A stretch of DNA of 64,000 bases from Paramecium pentaurelia (lineage: Eukaryota > Ciliophora > Oligohymenophorea > Peniculida > Parameciidae), in contig CAJJDO010000099.1 in assembly GCA_905183005.1 (NCBI GenBank), forward strand, positions 303,768-367,767. The letters run 5' to 3'. The notes below the pieces were generated by a model, which ran no database searches, had not been told where the DNA came from, and saw nothing but the letters and a program-made list of their open reading frames with translations. This document shows, one piece after another, positions 26,640-38,994 of the stretch. Each line of letters opens with the position of its first letter. Within the stretch, counting starts at the first letter, position 1. Both the position numbers and the translations under genes were made by a program.

Positions 26640-28928
26640 TTTATTTGTTGTTTATAACTTTATCGATTTTCTCATGCCAATTAAATGGAAAGTATCACCA
26701 ATTCTTCTTTAATTTGTTTCACATTCGGTTACATTTATTGTATTTACATTTTTTCCATCCATAATTCTATAGATTGATGTAAGTATATCCTGGGATACGC
26801 CTTATTTTTTCATAGTTCATCGTTCTTAATCTTATATTCTTTATCCAATCCCAACTACGGGCCATTGCATATCTAAACAAACTTCTTTTGAGGATTTTCC
26901 ATATCTTAATTTGGCTCTATTTTTTAAACCATAATGATAAATTGCTCTATTTTATCAAGGAAGTTCATATAAAATCCATAATTTTGTTAACGTTCTGAAG
27001 TGAAGGGATGATCTTTCTAATCATTGCAAGTTATCTTGATCTTGTAAGCACAGCTTTTCTCATTCACCTATATAATTCGGTTATATTTCCCTTGATGTTA
27101 ATAGTGACTCTAAGATTTGAAATTATCCACTTTTTCTATTCAAATTTCCTCTAGTGATAAATTTCTTCTGTTAGCCATATATTTGGTTTTCTTAATTTTT
27201 ACGCTTAGGTTTCCTTTACCACATATTTCAAATAAGAGTTTAGTACATATTCTAATTACTTCTTGATTAACTATGATAGCAATGTCTTCAGCATAGGCTA
27301 AGACTTAGACCTTGGCAATGATTGTTTGTTGCTAGTTAACCTACTTCCTATTTTCATCTTCTATTCCTCAAGGGCATCTCGAAAGGTACATAAACAGTAG
27401 TGGAAGAATATAACATTTAAAAAGGGATCAAGACTGATCATTAAGATAATCCATTTTTAAACCATAAATTTTTCTTTGTTATTGGGTCAAAATAAAACTC
27501 CTTTGTCTGCATTACTGTATGCATTTGGAAAAAAAGAATGTCAAATTTTTATTATTACCCTTTCTATTCAATTTCATAAGGAAACTATATAACTGAACCA
27601 AAGTTCCCCAATGTTGAAAAATTCATCTTAGTTATTTACTATTTTGTATAAAAGAATTTCCTTAAAATAACCACATAGCCCCATTCTATAAATTGACAGG
27701 GTAATTCTAAATCATTTTTGGTCGCATTATCACAAATTTGAGTTATAATAGGTATATTTTTATTAAGAGGGTCAAAATCTATGCCAAAGAAAATTGATTG
27801 TATTGTTCCTATTTGCTACTTTTCAACAGATCCATATAAATCTATCTATCCTTACTTCCAATATCTTTCTAAAATGATTCTTCTTGTGAAGTCGGATGAA
27901 ATCACTTTATTGTACCATTAGTGATATTAGTCATCTCTTTTAAAATAGAGTCGAATCTAACTTCCAAAGTTTCTTTATTATCACCTTCAAATCTTATATT
28001 CTCCCTGTGCAAAGTGATGTTGTTTTTCCATTTGTGTGTTTTGATATTCTTCTTCAGTTAATTCCTCTTAGATTTACTATAGCATTTCTATACATTTAAT
28101 GAGTGATGTTTTTTTATTGTACTCCTGTTCTTTCATTAGGATATTAATTATTCTCCCTTCTTAATCTCTTAACTTTTGCTACGTATTTAATGAATTTGCT
28201 GTAATTCTTTTTGTTTGATCTCTATATTTAATATCTTATTTTTAAATCGTCGTCCCACTTGACATAATAGGGGAAAAATAATTTAAGCGGTCTCTATTCT
28301 TATTGAATTAAGATATTGTTTTGAGCAAATCAATTATTTAATAATAACTGATTTATTTTCTATTTTTATCCAATTAGTAAAAATGGTCTATTACCATGCT
28401 AATATCCAGTACTGGATATTTCATTATGTCGTTTTTCTTTATTAAGAATTCAAACTTTAATGGTTTATGATCTTATAAAGTATATATAGAAAACATCAAT
28501 TTCAAACTAAAATCAGAAATTTTATTCTCCTTTCTCATTCTATATATCATTTTCATTTTTCCTTTTTATTCCATAAAATATCATCTAATATTAATTTATT
28601 GATTTGATTGGCCTTGAGTTTAAATCCTAATATTATTTGTCTGATTCTACATTTCTGATTTTCATTCGATTTAATGAATATTCTCAATTAGAATTTCGAG
28701 ATTCCCTATGTTGATTGTTTTTATTAGTATAAAATTCTGGCGTCTACTTGGCTATTATTTGACTTGATACTCCACTAATTAGTTGTTTCAGTTCTCTTCA
28801 TGCAAAACCATCTGAATCCTAATTCTTTGGTTCCATGTATGAATACTAAATTTCCTTCTTATATAGTCCAAAGGCGAGTCCTTATCTTTATAAAAGTCTC
28901 CTTTATAAAATGGTTTAAGGTTGTTCAT
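26640..28928 (-). mobile_element. Non-LTR retrotransposon (LINE-type) reverse transcriptase relic
   Basis: On the minus strand, protein-like blocks in shifting frames run from about 28928 (MNNLKPFYKGDFYKDKDSP) to about 26640. The reverse-transcriptase core is recognisable: a CP-stop-G string at 27377-27366, corresponding to the conserved PQG box with its Gln codon turned to TGA, then VQVLAYAEDIAIIV at about 27310-27270, matching the Y-x-D-D active-site box with one Asp replaced by Glu. This is followed by IKKTKYMANRRN and, in another frame, a YLG-like and thumb-like region with YGWKKCKYNK. Several TGA codons and frameshifts show it is dead. In Paramecium such elements are confined to the germline genome. 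No endonuclease domain, terminal repeats or target-site duplication were identified, so the ends are approximate. Confidence 0.72.
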
Positions 28929-29873
28929 ATTCGAATTAGTCAATAAAAATTGCACATCTTTTCTTGCAATGCTTGTCTCAGTATATTTGGATATTTGTGG
29001 AAATTGACTCCTAGTGAATCTTTTGAATACCTTATATGAAAATGTCGTAAATCGTCTCTTGCTCTGCCAGAATATAATGAAGAGAAGCGGTCTAAGAAAA
29101 GCGTTCTAAATATAAAAGTCAAGAATTATATATTTATACCAAATAATAATCTAAATTTAATCTGAATACTTTAGACAAAAATTAAATATGTTAATTAAAA
29201 GTTATACACTAATACACAATCTTGGATATTGGCAAAAGACTATATCTATTAGAACATATATGAAACCTTATATTTTTTGTGGCTAAATCAAGAAATATGG
29301 TTTTAGATGCATTTTTACCAATTATATATTCAAAGTTTAAGATCATATAATAGTCCCATGATACTTAAATAATAGATTTCAAAATTAAAATGAAAAATTT
29401 ATTAGATCAAAATTGTTGATATATTATTTAATGAGTATTTCTTGAAAACTAATATACGCTTTGAAGAGAAAATATGGATTTTAAATTCATATTAAATAAA
29501 TAATATGAATCCTTTTTGCCTTTTATATGGTAAATGTTTATGATTTATACTTAAACTAAAGTTATTAAATAATTTAAACTTTTAAATTAAACATCAACTA
29601 TGCTAAGGGATAATATAAAGGATTAAGGCATTATAAATTAATTTGGTTAATCTTTTCTTCTAGGACTGATATGAGGATTCTATTGGAAATCAATTGTTTT
29701 TTTCTGCTAGGTTCGATTATAATTAATGAAGCTATGAATGTTAATTAAATTAATTTTGTTCTTCTTATCATCTAATTGCATTTATCATTTATTTTTATTT
29801 TTCTTTAAGAAGTTAACTATTTTTTTTTTCAAACCATTTAAGATATAATTAATAATATAGAGAATCTTTAGAA
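28929..29873. other. Stretch upstream of the LINE relic
   Basis: A short standard-code frame at 28940-29122 (-) is probably the extreme 5' end of the LINE relic or its flank; no motif. The rest is AT-rich with no supported gene. Confidence 0.35.
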
Positions 29874-31005
29874 GAGCAATATCGATTAGTGTTTAGGCAT
29901 CTTTTTTTTTTTTTAAAAGAAATTCGCTTATTATCTATTTCTTTAATTTTCTACTATATATTTTAATAGTCTTTGAGATAGAAGTATTTTAAATAACCTA
30001 ATCCAAGATTTATTTTTACATCAACCATTTAAAGTGAATCAAATGTTATAAGTCAGATGTTTAATTAGAAATGAAAATATAAAGGATATTTTGATTAATT
30101 TAACCTTAAAATATTCAAATAGTTATCATATTTATTCTGAATGATATAATATTTCATAATTACAGTATTAAAAATAATAAGAATCATAATTCAAATCATT
30201 AAATAATTAATTAATAATTGCAAATCAATTTATGATAAATTAATTATTCAAAAATCCAAAATACTAACTGTTAGTATTTTACATAATTTGGATTATTTAA
30301 TGATTTAACATATAATTACACTAAAAAAATAAATCAATTATTCAACGATTTAAAGTAGGATTCTAATTTTTTTTAGAATACTTTAAATAAATATCTTTTA
30401 TAAAATTATAAGGTCATTCTTAATGATTAAAAGAAAATAAAAGATTTATTGCAATATTAGCAATTAAATTGAAGAACGAGATGATAATCACAATATTCAG
30501 GTAGAGGTAGAAATTGAAATTATAAGATTGAAATAACAAAATGTTTTTTTCATTTCAATAAAATAGCTAAAATGAAGTATTTAAATAATTAAGATCTTTT
30601 CTATTTAGCAGTATATAAAAAACAATCATTATCAACAAATCAATAAGTTGATTTCAATAAAATTTTGGAAAATCGAAGAAATGATCATCCTAATTAATAT
30701 TATTTTTGGGAACTGCTTTCTTGAGCTTAACTTATTAATTTCTATTCTCTAATTATGATTTGATTTTTAAAATTATTATCACCTTAATATTTTCAGAAAA
30801 AAGGCAAAAGCGTTTGAGCTTATGTTTAGATTATTAGAATAATTTGATATAAAATCAAAAAAAGGACTTCTTCTTAAATTAAATACGTTTTAGATATACA
30901 ATTTTCAATTTTAGAATCATTTATAAACTAATATAAGAAAACTTAATTATTGCTTTGACTCAGGTCCTTTCTTAACATTAACAGCATTTCTAAATTTATT
31001 TGCCT
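29874..31005. repeat. 1132-bp direct repeat, copy 1 (probable contig overlap)
   Basis: Appears identical to 31007-32138, with a single N at 31006 between the copies. Copy 1 stops exactly at the N and copy 2 starts right after it, as expected for two overlapping contig ends that were joined without merging. The real locus probably has one copy. Confidence 0.85.
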
Positions 31006-31006
31006 N

Positions 31007-32138
31007 GAGCAATATCGATTAGTGTTTAGGCATCTTTTTTTTTTTTTAAAAGAAATTCGCTTATTATCTATTTCTTTAATTTTCTACTATATATTTTAAT
31101 AGTCTTTGAGATAGAAGTATTTTAAATAACCTAATCCAAGATTTATTTTTACATCAACCATTTAAAGTGAATCAAATGTTATAAGTCAGATGTTTAATTA
31201 GAAATGAAAATATAAAGGATATTTTGATTAATTTAACCTTAAAATATTCAAATAGTTATCATATTTATTCTGAATGATATAATATTTCATAATTACAGTA
31301 TTAAAAATAATAAGAATCATAATTCAAATCATTAAATAATTAATTAATAATTGCAAATCAATTTATGATAAATTAATTATTCAAAAATCCAAAATACTAA
31401 CTGTTAGTATTTTACATAATTTGGATTATTTAATGATTTAACATATAATTACACTAAAAAAATAAATCAATTATTCAACGATTTAAAGTAGGATTCTAAT
31501 TTTTTTTAGAATACTTTAAATAAATATCTTTTATAAAATTATAAGGTCATTCTTAATGATTAAAAGAAAATAAAAGATTTATTGCAATATTAGCAATTAA
31601 ATTGAAGAACGAGATGATAATCACAATATTCAGGTAGAGGTAGAAATTGAAATTATAAGATTGAAATAACAAAATGTTTTTTTCATTTCAATAAAATAGC
31701 TAAAATGAAGTATTTAAATAATTAAGATCTTTTCTATTTAGCAGTATATAAAAAACAATCATTATCAACAAATCAATAAGTTGATTTCAATAAAATTTTG
31801 GAAAATCGAAGAAATGATCATCCTAATTAATATTATTTTTGGGAACTGCTTTCTTGAGCTTAACTTATTAATTTCTATTCTCTAATTATGATTTGATTTT
31901 TAAAATTATTATCACCTTAATATTTTCAGAAAAAAGGCAAAAGCGTTTGAGCTTATGTTTAGATTATTAGAATAATTTGATATAAAATCAAAAAAAGGAC
32001 TTCTTCTTAAATTAAATACGTTTTAGATATACAATTTTCAATTTTAGAATCATTTATAAACTAATATAAGAAAACTTAATTATTGCTTTGACTCAGGTCC
32101 TTTCTTAACATTAACAGCATTTCTAAATTTATTTGCCT
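31007..32138. repeat. 1132-bp direct repeat, copy 2 (probable contig overlap)
   Basis: Second copy of 29874-31005. The sequence continues normally past 32138 into a coding relic. Confidence 0.85.
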
Positions 32139-32339
32139 TTCAAAATAAATTAAGCCCTTTCCATTCTTACAAGAAATTAAAAGGAAAACACTAGAACATA
32201 ATGGAAAGATGAAGATTAAGTTTATATAGCCTTATTAATCAAATCTAAGTCTCTGTCTAATAGTTTTTCTTTGAGTTATATAAGAATAAGGATATTATAT
32301 TATTGATATTTTTAGTTAATTTTATAAAAACAATTTGAT
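32000..32339 (+). pseudogene. Unidentified coding relic
   Basis: A ciliate-code block includes RKLNYCFDSGPFLTLTAFLN, FAFQNKLSPFHSYKKLKGK and, after a TGA at 32210-32212, RLSLYSLINQIQ. The composition and the single in-frame TGA suggest a gene that has decayed by point mutation. The 5' half lies inside the duplicated segment, so a truncated copy also ends at 31005. No family recognised. Confidence 0.35.
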
Positions 32340-33703
32340 AAATTATTAAACATAATTGGAATTAGTATATATGAGACTATGTTTTTTAAGATAATATTAA
32401 CACTATTGTCATAAATTTCTTTTATTAAATGATCCACATATAATTTTGTATTACTATTATTTTTTTAAAATTTAATATTAGTTGTCAAAACAATTTTGAT
32501 AAAAGGAATCAATAAGAAAATAATACAACCAATTTTAAATATAAAAATAGATCTTAATTCAATATGTAGTTTATTATTGATTTATTTCTGAACTTAATTA
32601 GAATGCCAATTTGTAATTAAAACCACAAAATATTTGGGCTGATTTAAAATATTAGAACTTTCAATAATTAGCTTCTAATGTTAAGCCCTTCAGTTTCATC
32701 CTGATTAGTTATTACATCACTTATATTTTTACAGTATTACATTAATTATCTCATGAAAAATATACCTTAAATTTATTACAATAATCTTAAAGAGAATCTT
32801 TTCTTGTATATTCATTTTTAAATCTGGAGACTCTTTAAGTTTGTTTCAGATTATTCGTCTTCGGGGTACATTCGACTAATTATATTCTAAATCCTAAATT
32901 TTTTATTTAAAAAAATATAATTTTGTTGCTGACTCCTTATTGAACACACTAAAAGGAAGTTATTTATAATATTATATAAAGTAGATTGACAAAATTATCC
33001 TTTTTCCTAATTTGTATCAATAATTAAAAGATCTTTTTAATTTTAATTTTTTATCAAGATTCAATATAGTGTAGTGATACTAATTGAATTTATGTTTCAA
33101 CTGTTAGCAATTTATTATTTACTTCTATTAATATTTTGTTTATATGTATAAAAAATATCATATTTCTCTGAAAAAATTTGATTTTTGATATTTTGATTTT
33201 TTTTTTCGTTTTTCATCTTATTGATTTGTCTTCATTAGGAAATTTCTAATTTATATTATTTATTAAAGTAAAATTGGAGATTTTTGTATTATTAAACCCA
33301 ATTTTCTTTCATTTAATAGCTTATAAATTATTGAACATTTAAAAATTAAATTAAAATAATTGAAAACAATTTCTTTATAAATTAAAATAAGGATATATTT
33401 ATTAACAAATGAAATGAGGCAATTCAGATAAAACTAATAATTTTGCCTTATTATTTTATTATATTATTTTTGTTACATTAATTTAAACTTTTTATTTAAT
33501 TTGGAGAGAGTCTAATTAAAATTTTAGTCTTTGAAAAATAAACACATCTTTTAATAATTAATAACAATTAATATCATAAACTTTCAAAAAATATATGAAT
33601 TTCTGAGATTCACCATTACAACTTAATGTTACTATTTTATTAAATTATACTGAAGAATTAAACAGATGATTATCAATTATTATATCTAATATTTAAGTGT
33701 TAT
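32340..33703. other. AT-rich intergenic stretch
   Basis: No supported gene or RNA. Confidence 0.45.
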
Positions 33704-35234
33704 TCATATTTCATTGTATTTTCTAATCTGAATTTCTTTTTTACTAAAATCCCAAGTTATTAAATATTACCCATCATCACTCATACTTCCATATAAATAA
33801 TAATGTCCAAATTCAATGGATTATTCAGTTTTAAACTCTCCATTTTCCATTGTCCTTATCAAATTCACATAATTGCCATTCTTATTTACAAGCAGGCATT
33901 TTGATTTTATATGCTATTAAGGAAAGAACAATTAATCACTTCCACCACCTTTAACAAGAATATCTTCTGTCTTTAAATACTATTTATTAGTATTATTCAT
34001 TTCATAAACATGCATTTATTCTATCCCATATGGTTAAAAAGTGAATACATTATCATTTATAAAGCATATTCTATAACCAAATATTTCAACCTTTATCTTT
34101 TAGATTACAATCCATTTCTATTATGATTGTTCTATTATTAATATTTAATTATCAGATCCACATGAAATCACTTTATTCTATTGTTAATTTATACTTAATC
34201 CATATACACTATTAGTATGATCTGTGATAGTTTATTAACATAGCCATTATTGATTCTACTTCATCCAAAATTTAATAGTATCATCAGCACTACCTGAAAT
34301 AATCAAATCTTTCATTATTATTCAAAATTAAACAAAATATTGAACTATTATGTCCATTTAATTTCTATTAGATAATCCATTAATTGCTTTGATTCATAGA
34401 CCATATTATGATTGATTTATCATCACTTCCAGATATAAATTGATTAGATTTATTCATAAACTTTAAAGTATTTATATAATCTTAATGTTCACTTAGAAGT
34501 TGAGTTTGTTTCAATACTTCTTATTTAAATTCAAATACTTTAATTTGTTTATCACATCCAGCTATTACAATTGAACAATCTTTATTAATAGCTATTGCAT
34601 AACAATATTAATCTTATTGAATTGAATTATTTTATAAAAATTGATAATTGAATGGTTTAAATATTAATTAAGAAGATGGTTGATTAATAATTGGTTATTA
34701 AATTGAAATTTATGTTTATTTAAATTATTGAATTTGTAAATTTTAAGATTCTAACAATTTATCTTTTGATTTGATTGTTTCTTATGATGATTATTATTTA
34801 ATCTTTTCTTTTTCTAAAATTTTATTTAATTATTTTTTGAATTGTTAATTAAGACATTCTTCTTTATTATTTACTTGTTTGTCTATAGAAATCTTGATTA
34901 AAGATGTTACTTAATGAATCAATTAATTATTAAATTATTAATTCTGGATATCTGGTGATTATAATTAAGGTAATCTATTATATTATTAACAATCTCTTGA
35001 TTATTATTATTATTATAACTATCTTTAATTAAATAATTCATCAATATCATTCAAAGTCTAATCAATTAAATTATCAATTCTATTGAATGATGACTAATTT
35101 TATCTTTAAATGATATAATTACATCTATGTTATTTTACATTTCTTTGATACATTCCTCTATTTATTGGGATGTCTAACTAGTAAATGACTCTTATTGTTA
35201 GTGCATGTTAATGATTAAAATTATATTTATTCAT
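33704..35234 (-). pseudogene. WD40 protein, paralogue of the 46740 and 61603 genes, frameshifted
   Basis: Reads toward TGA 33706-33704. The C-terminal half matches its two paralogues closely: CYAIAINKDCSIVIAGCDK, QFISGSDDKSIIIWSM, SGSADDTIKFWMKQNQQW and the family ending MSDDGQYLITWD. Two frame breaks are apparent. Near 34310 one extra A separates ILNNNE from DLIISGSAD, whereas the 46740 paralogue is continuous here (ILNNREDLFISSS). Near 35110 an N-terminal helical block that could start at ATG 35206 lies in another frame from the Gln-rich coiled-coil segment that follows. No B-box is found upstream, unlike the paralogues. The gene is either recently disabled or carries sequence errors; either way it would have been a WD40 propeller scaffold. 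Confidence 0.68.
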
Positions 35235-38200
35235 TTTATCAATAAGTATGTATTTCTATTATTATATAATATTTTATTAAGCAATAATAGCTCATAACCT
35301 TAAGTTTAGTGTTAATAATAAAAATTTATACAAATAAAATTAAATCCTTTCTATTAATGCCTCAGTTTTATTTCAATTATTACTTCCAAATAAGAAGCTT
35401 AAAAAGTATAATTATTTCTTCAAAAATTGTATAGATAATCATGCATCTGAAAATAAAAATTATTCCATTACAGAAACAGGAGGGATTTTCGATAGGATTA
35501 AACTTTAATAGATTACTGAAATATGAAACTGCATAAAGATAGAATTATTTTTTAATCCTAAGAATTTGAATAGTTAAATAAGAAATTTCATAGTTACAGA
35601 ATATAAATGTTTAATTCTCTAGAAAAGTCTTAATCTTGGTTTAAATCTGTTAAGCTAAAAAGAAAAATACTCAATTTTTCTTATTTTAGCAATATCTACA
35701 AATAGATATTTTGGAAAATTGACTGTCTCTTTTACTTTAGGGATAAAATTATAGAGAGTTTCAATTTAATTGATATGCAAATCTATAATGCATAGAGATG
35801 TTTTCTTTTATTTTAGAATAAATTACTCTCAAATAGAGGTCTGAAGAATGAAAAAGATTGAAAAGATTAGTAGTAAATCAATTTATATAATTCATAAGAG
35901 TTTAATTTTTTTATGCTTTAAGTCAATCTAATATATTAGGATAACATATAACCTTTATTTCATAATTATTGAATAGGAATGGAAAAATTTATTGTTAGGA
36001 GATGTGCCTTCTAAATTGAATCATTTTGTTTAATATCAAAGGATATAAGTTTTAAGAAGAGTCTTGAAGTCAAATTACTAAATAAGAAGTATAAGATAAC
36101 AACGAGAATTAAAAATGTTAATCTTAAAAAGAAGAAAGTTAACTTTTTTATGGTTGAAACTACTCTACATATATAAAATTGAATTTTATCAAGATTAAAT
36201 TTAGATTTTAAAGCTTATTAATTAATAATTAAGTTGTATACCATTTAAAGGTAGAAATAATCTTTTTCAATTTTAGGATTATTGATTATATCAAAAATTC
36301 AAACGCTAAATCAATAATCATTTATCTAAGTATATCAAATATGAATACTTGTATAGTTTCTTTAATATCAGAATATTTGTATTATTTATTATTGTAATTG
36401 CTCAATTAAAAACATAAGATTAATATTTAATTTTATATATAAGCGATTACACTTTGAATTGGATTTGAACAAAAGAAAGAAATAGAGTCCCTAATGATTT
36501 AGAATTTAAAAAAATAAGAAAATTAATATAAATAATTCAATATTTTCAGAAATACATAAATTTATTTATTAAAATTAGTATTAAACTAATTAAATAGTGT
36601 TTTTTTATTTATTGGCTTCTTTAATGCTACTAACTTTGAGTATTTTTTTATGAATATCATGAAATTTATTATTTTAATCAAGTCAACAGCATTCTAATTT
36701 ATAATAGAATTTTAATTAATTTATAAACTATCATACAGTTAACTTTATAAAATAAATTAGGATTAAAATGATGTTTTCAATAATTTAAGGAAATTCATTA
36801 ATTTTTTTATAATCTAATGAAGTTTCAAGTGCAATTTGTCTATTTTGAGAATACACTATGAAAAAATTTTTGGAGATTGAATTTCACTTTAGATGTGATT
36901 AATAATCTTGTACTAACTGTGATAATTAATTTTTATATGAATATTGAGATATCTGAAATTTTGTTATTATTTTTTATTTAATATATATCTTTAAAAATGC
37001 AATAATAAATTCATTATGTATTTGAATACTTTCATTATATCAAAGATGATTTATTAAATAATATAAATTTTCTTTAAGTTATCTTTAATCATGAATGTTA
37101 AATTATTTAAATATTGAAAATAAAAATATTATTTGAGATCGTTCTTTTAGTTGAATGGAAATGCTGTTTAACATATTTATATTTGAAGTTTATTAATAAT
37201 TATTATTATAATACTCATATTTCACTTAGTTGAATTAGTTTAATAATATTCATTTAAATTACTTAAATCAAATAACTTATTTATTTCAATAATTTAAATA
37301 CAAATATTGAAAAGGAAAATTAAATATTCTCATAGTATAATATAATTTAAATTTCTATATGTCACCAAAATCTTTAATTTCTTGAATATATAATTTTTAA
37401 TTTTATTAATTAATGAGGTTGCCATTATTATAAAATTATTTTTATTACCTGAAATATTAAAATAAATATATTAGTAGAATTTTAGGTACTTAATTTAGGC
37501 AAAAATATACATCATAACCTTTTCAAGTTATGTTTTAATACTTTACTTACTTATTGAAATTTAAATTACTTTATGATTTGGTTTTGAAAGTTAATTTTAA
37601 AATGAATTTATTTTTCTTCTAATTAAATGAATAGCTTTAGCCCAACAAATAAATTTAATGATGACTTCTAATTTAATTAGATAGATATTTTATTTTCGTT
37701 AATCAAATAATAATTATTTAAAAATATAATTTATTAAATTAAATGAAAAATTCATTTTTAGTTAATAACATCTGATATGGTAGAACTTTAAAGTTTTAAG
37801 ATTAATAATTAACGCCTCAAATAAGTCATCATCAAACTTATTGACTAATTATGATTAATTGAGTTCATATTTGAATTCACAATTAAGACTATTCTAAACA
37901 ACCTTGGATCTATAATGAATAGCAGAGAAGTGTTATCTTACTAATAATGAAAATATTCATGTTAAATAATATATAATTTTACTTAAAAAGGTATAGATAT
38001 ACTTATAGATATCTAAATTAATTTATGAATATGATAAAATTAAAAAAATATTAATAGTTTTATTCATTAAATCAAACTTCATATCATCAACAATATATAT
38101 AGATATCTTATAATCAATACTAGAGTATAATTAATGATGGCATAGATGTACTGAAATACATGAATACAATATGATTCTTGATTAATTAATAATACTGAAA

Positions 38201-38994
38201 TCACATTATTAGAGTAATTTAAAGGAAGATATTTGAATATCTCATTACTCTTAAATTAAATTCCTATTAAAAAGCGAAGACTTTATAAATTTAAAAGTAA
38301 ACTTAAAAGTATCATTTAATTTATTAAATTAAAAGGATTATCCACATCTATTGCTCTTCAAAATAATCTCCATATATTATAATTTTTGATTACTTTTAGG
38401 TATACTTGATACCAATTTTTAATTTAGAAGATTCATATTTTTAAAATGTTATGATGATTAAATCATCTATTTTTTCATTATCTCAAAATAATCAGAATAG
38501 CATATGATAATGCTTTGATATTTAGAAATGCAATACGTTCAGTGATATACTATATTTTTATTCAATAAAAAACAGTTATTATTCTATTTCTTCATCTAGA
38601 AGCACGACTCATGTTATTTTAATTTAATTATAAAATACAGAAACTTAAAATTCTTATTAATAATATTCATAATTAAAATATTATAAGGATTTTTAATTCT
38701 AAAATGTTTTTAGTGTTAATCAGTAAAATAATAAATATCTATTACAAATTGATATGGATATCTGAATAACTTATTATATATATTATTAATAATAAATATT
38801 GAAATAAAATAATTAATTAAAATTGAATAATTGTTTTTAGATATAATAAAAAGATAATAAAATATATGAAGAATTTCAATTAGTAATTTCAAATACAGTA
38901 ATTATGTAATATACTAATTTTATTATGATGTCAGCTCCTTTGAATATATTTTTGCTGCTTCTTTATTATACCTAATTAAAGGAGAGCGTATAAT
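35235..38994. other. 3.8-kb gene-poor stretch
   Basis: No supported gene. Very AT-rich, with short open blocks only. Confidence 0.4.
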
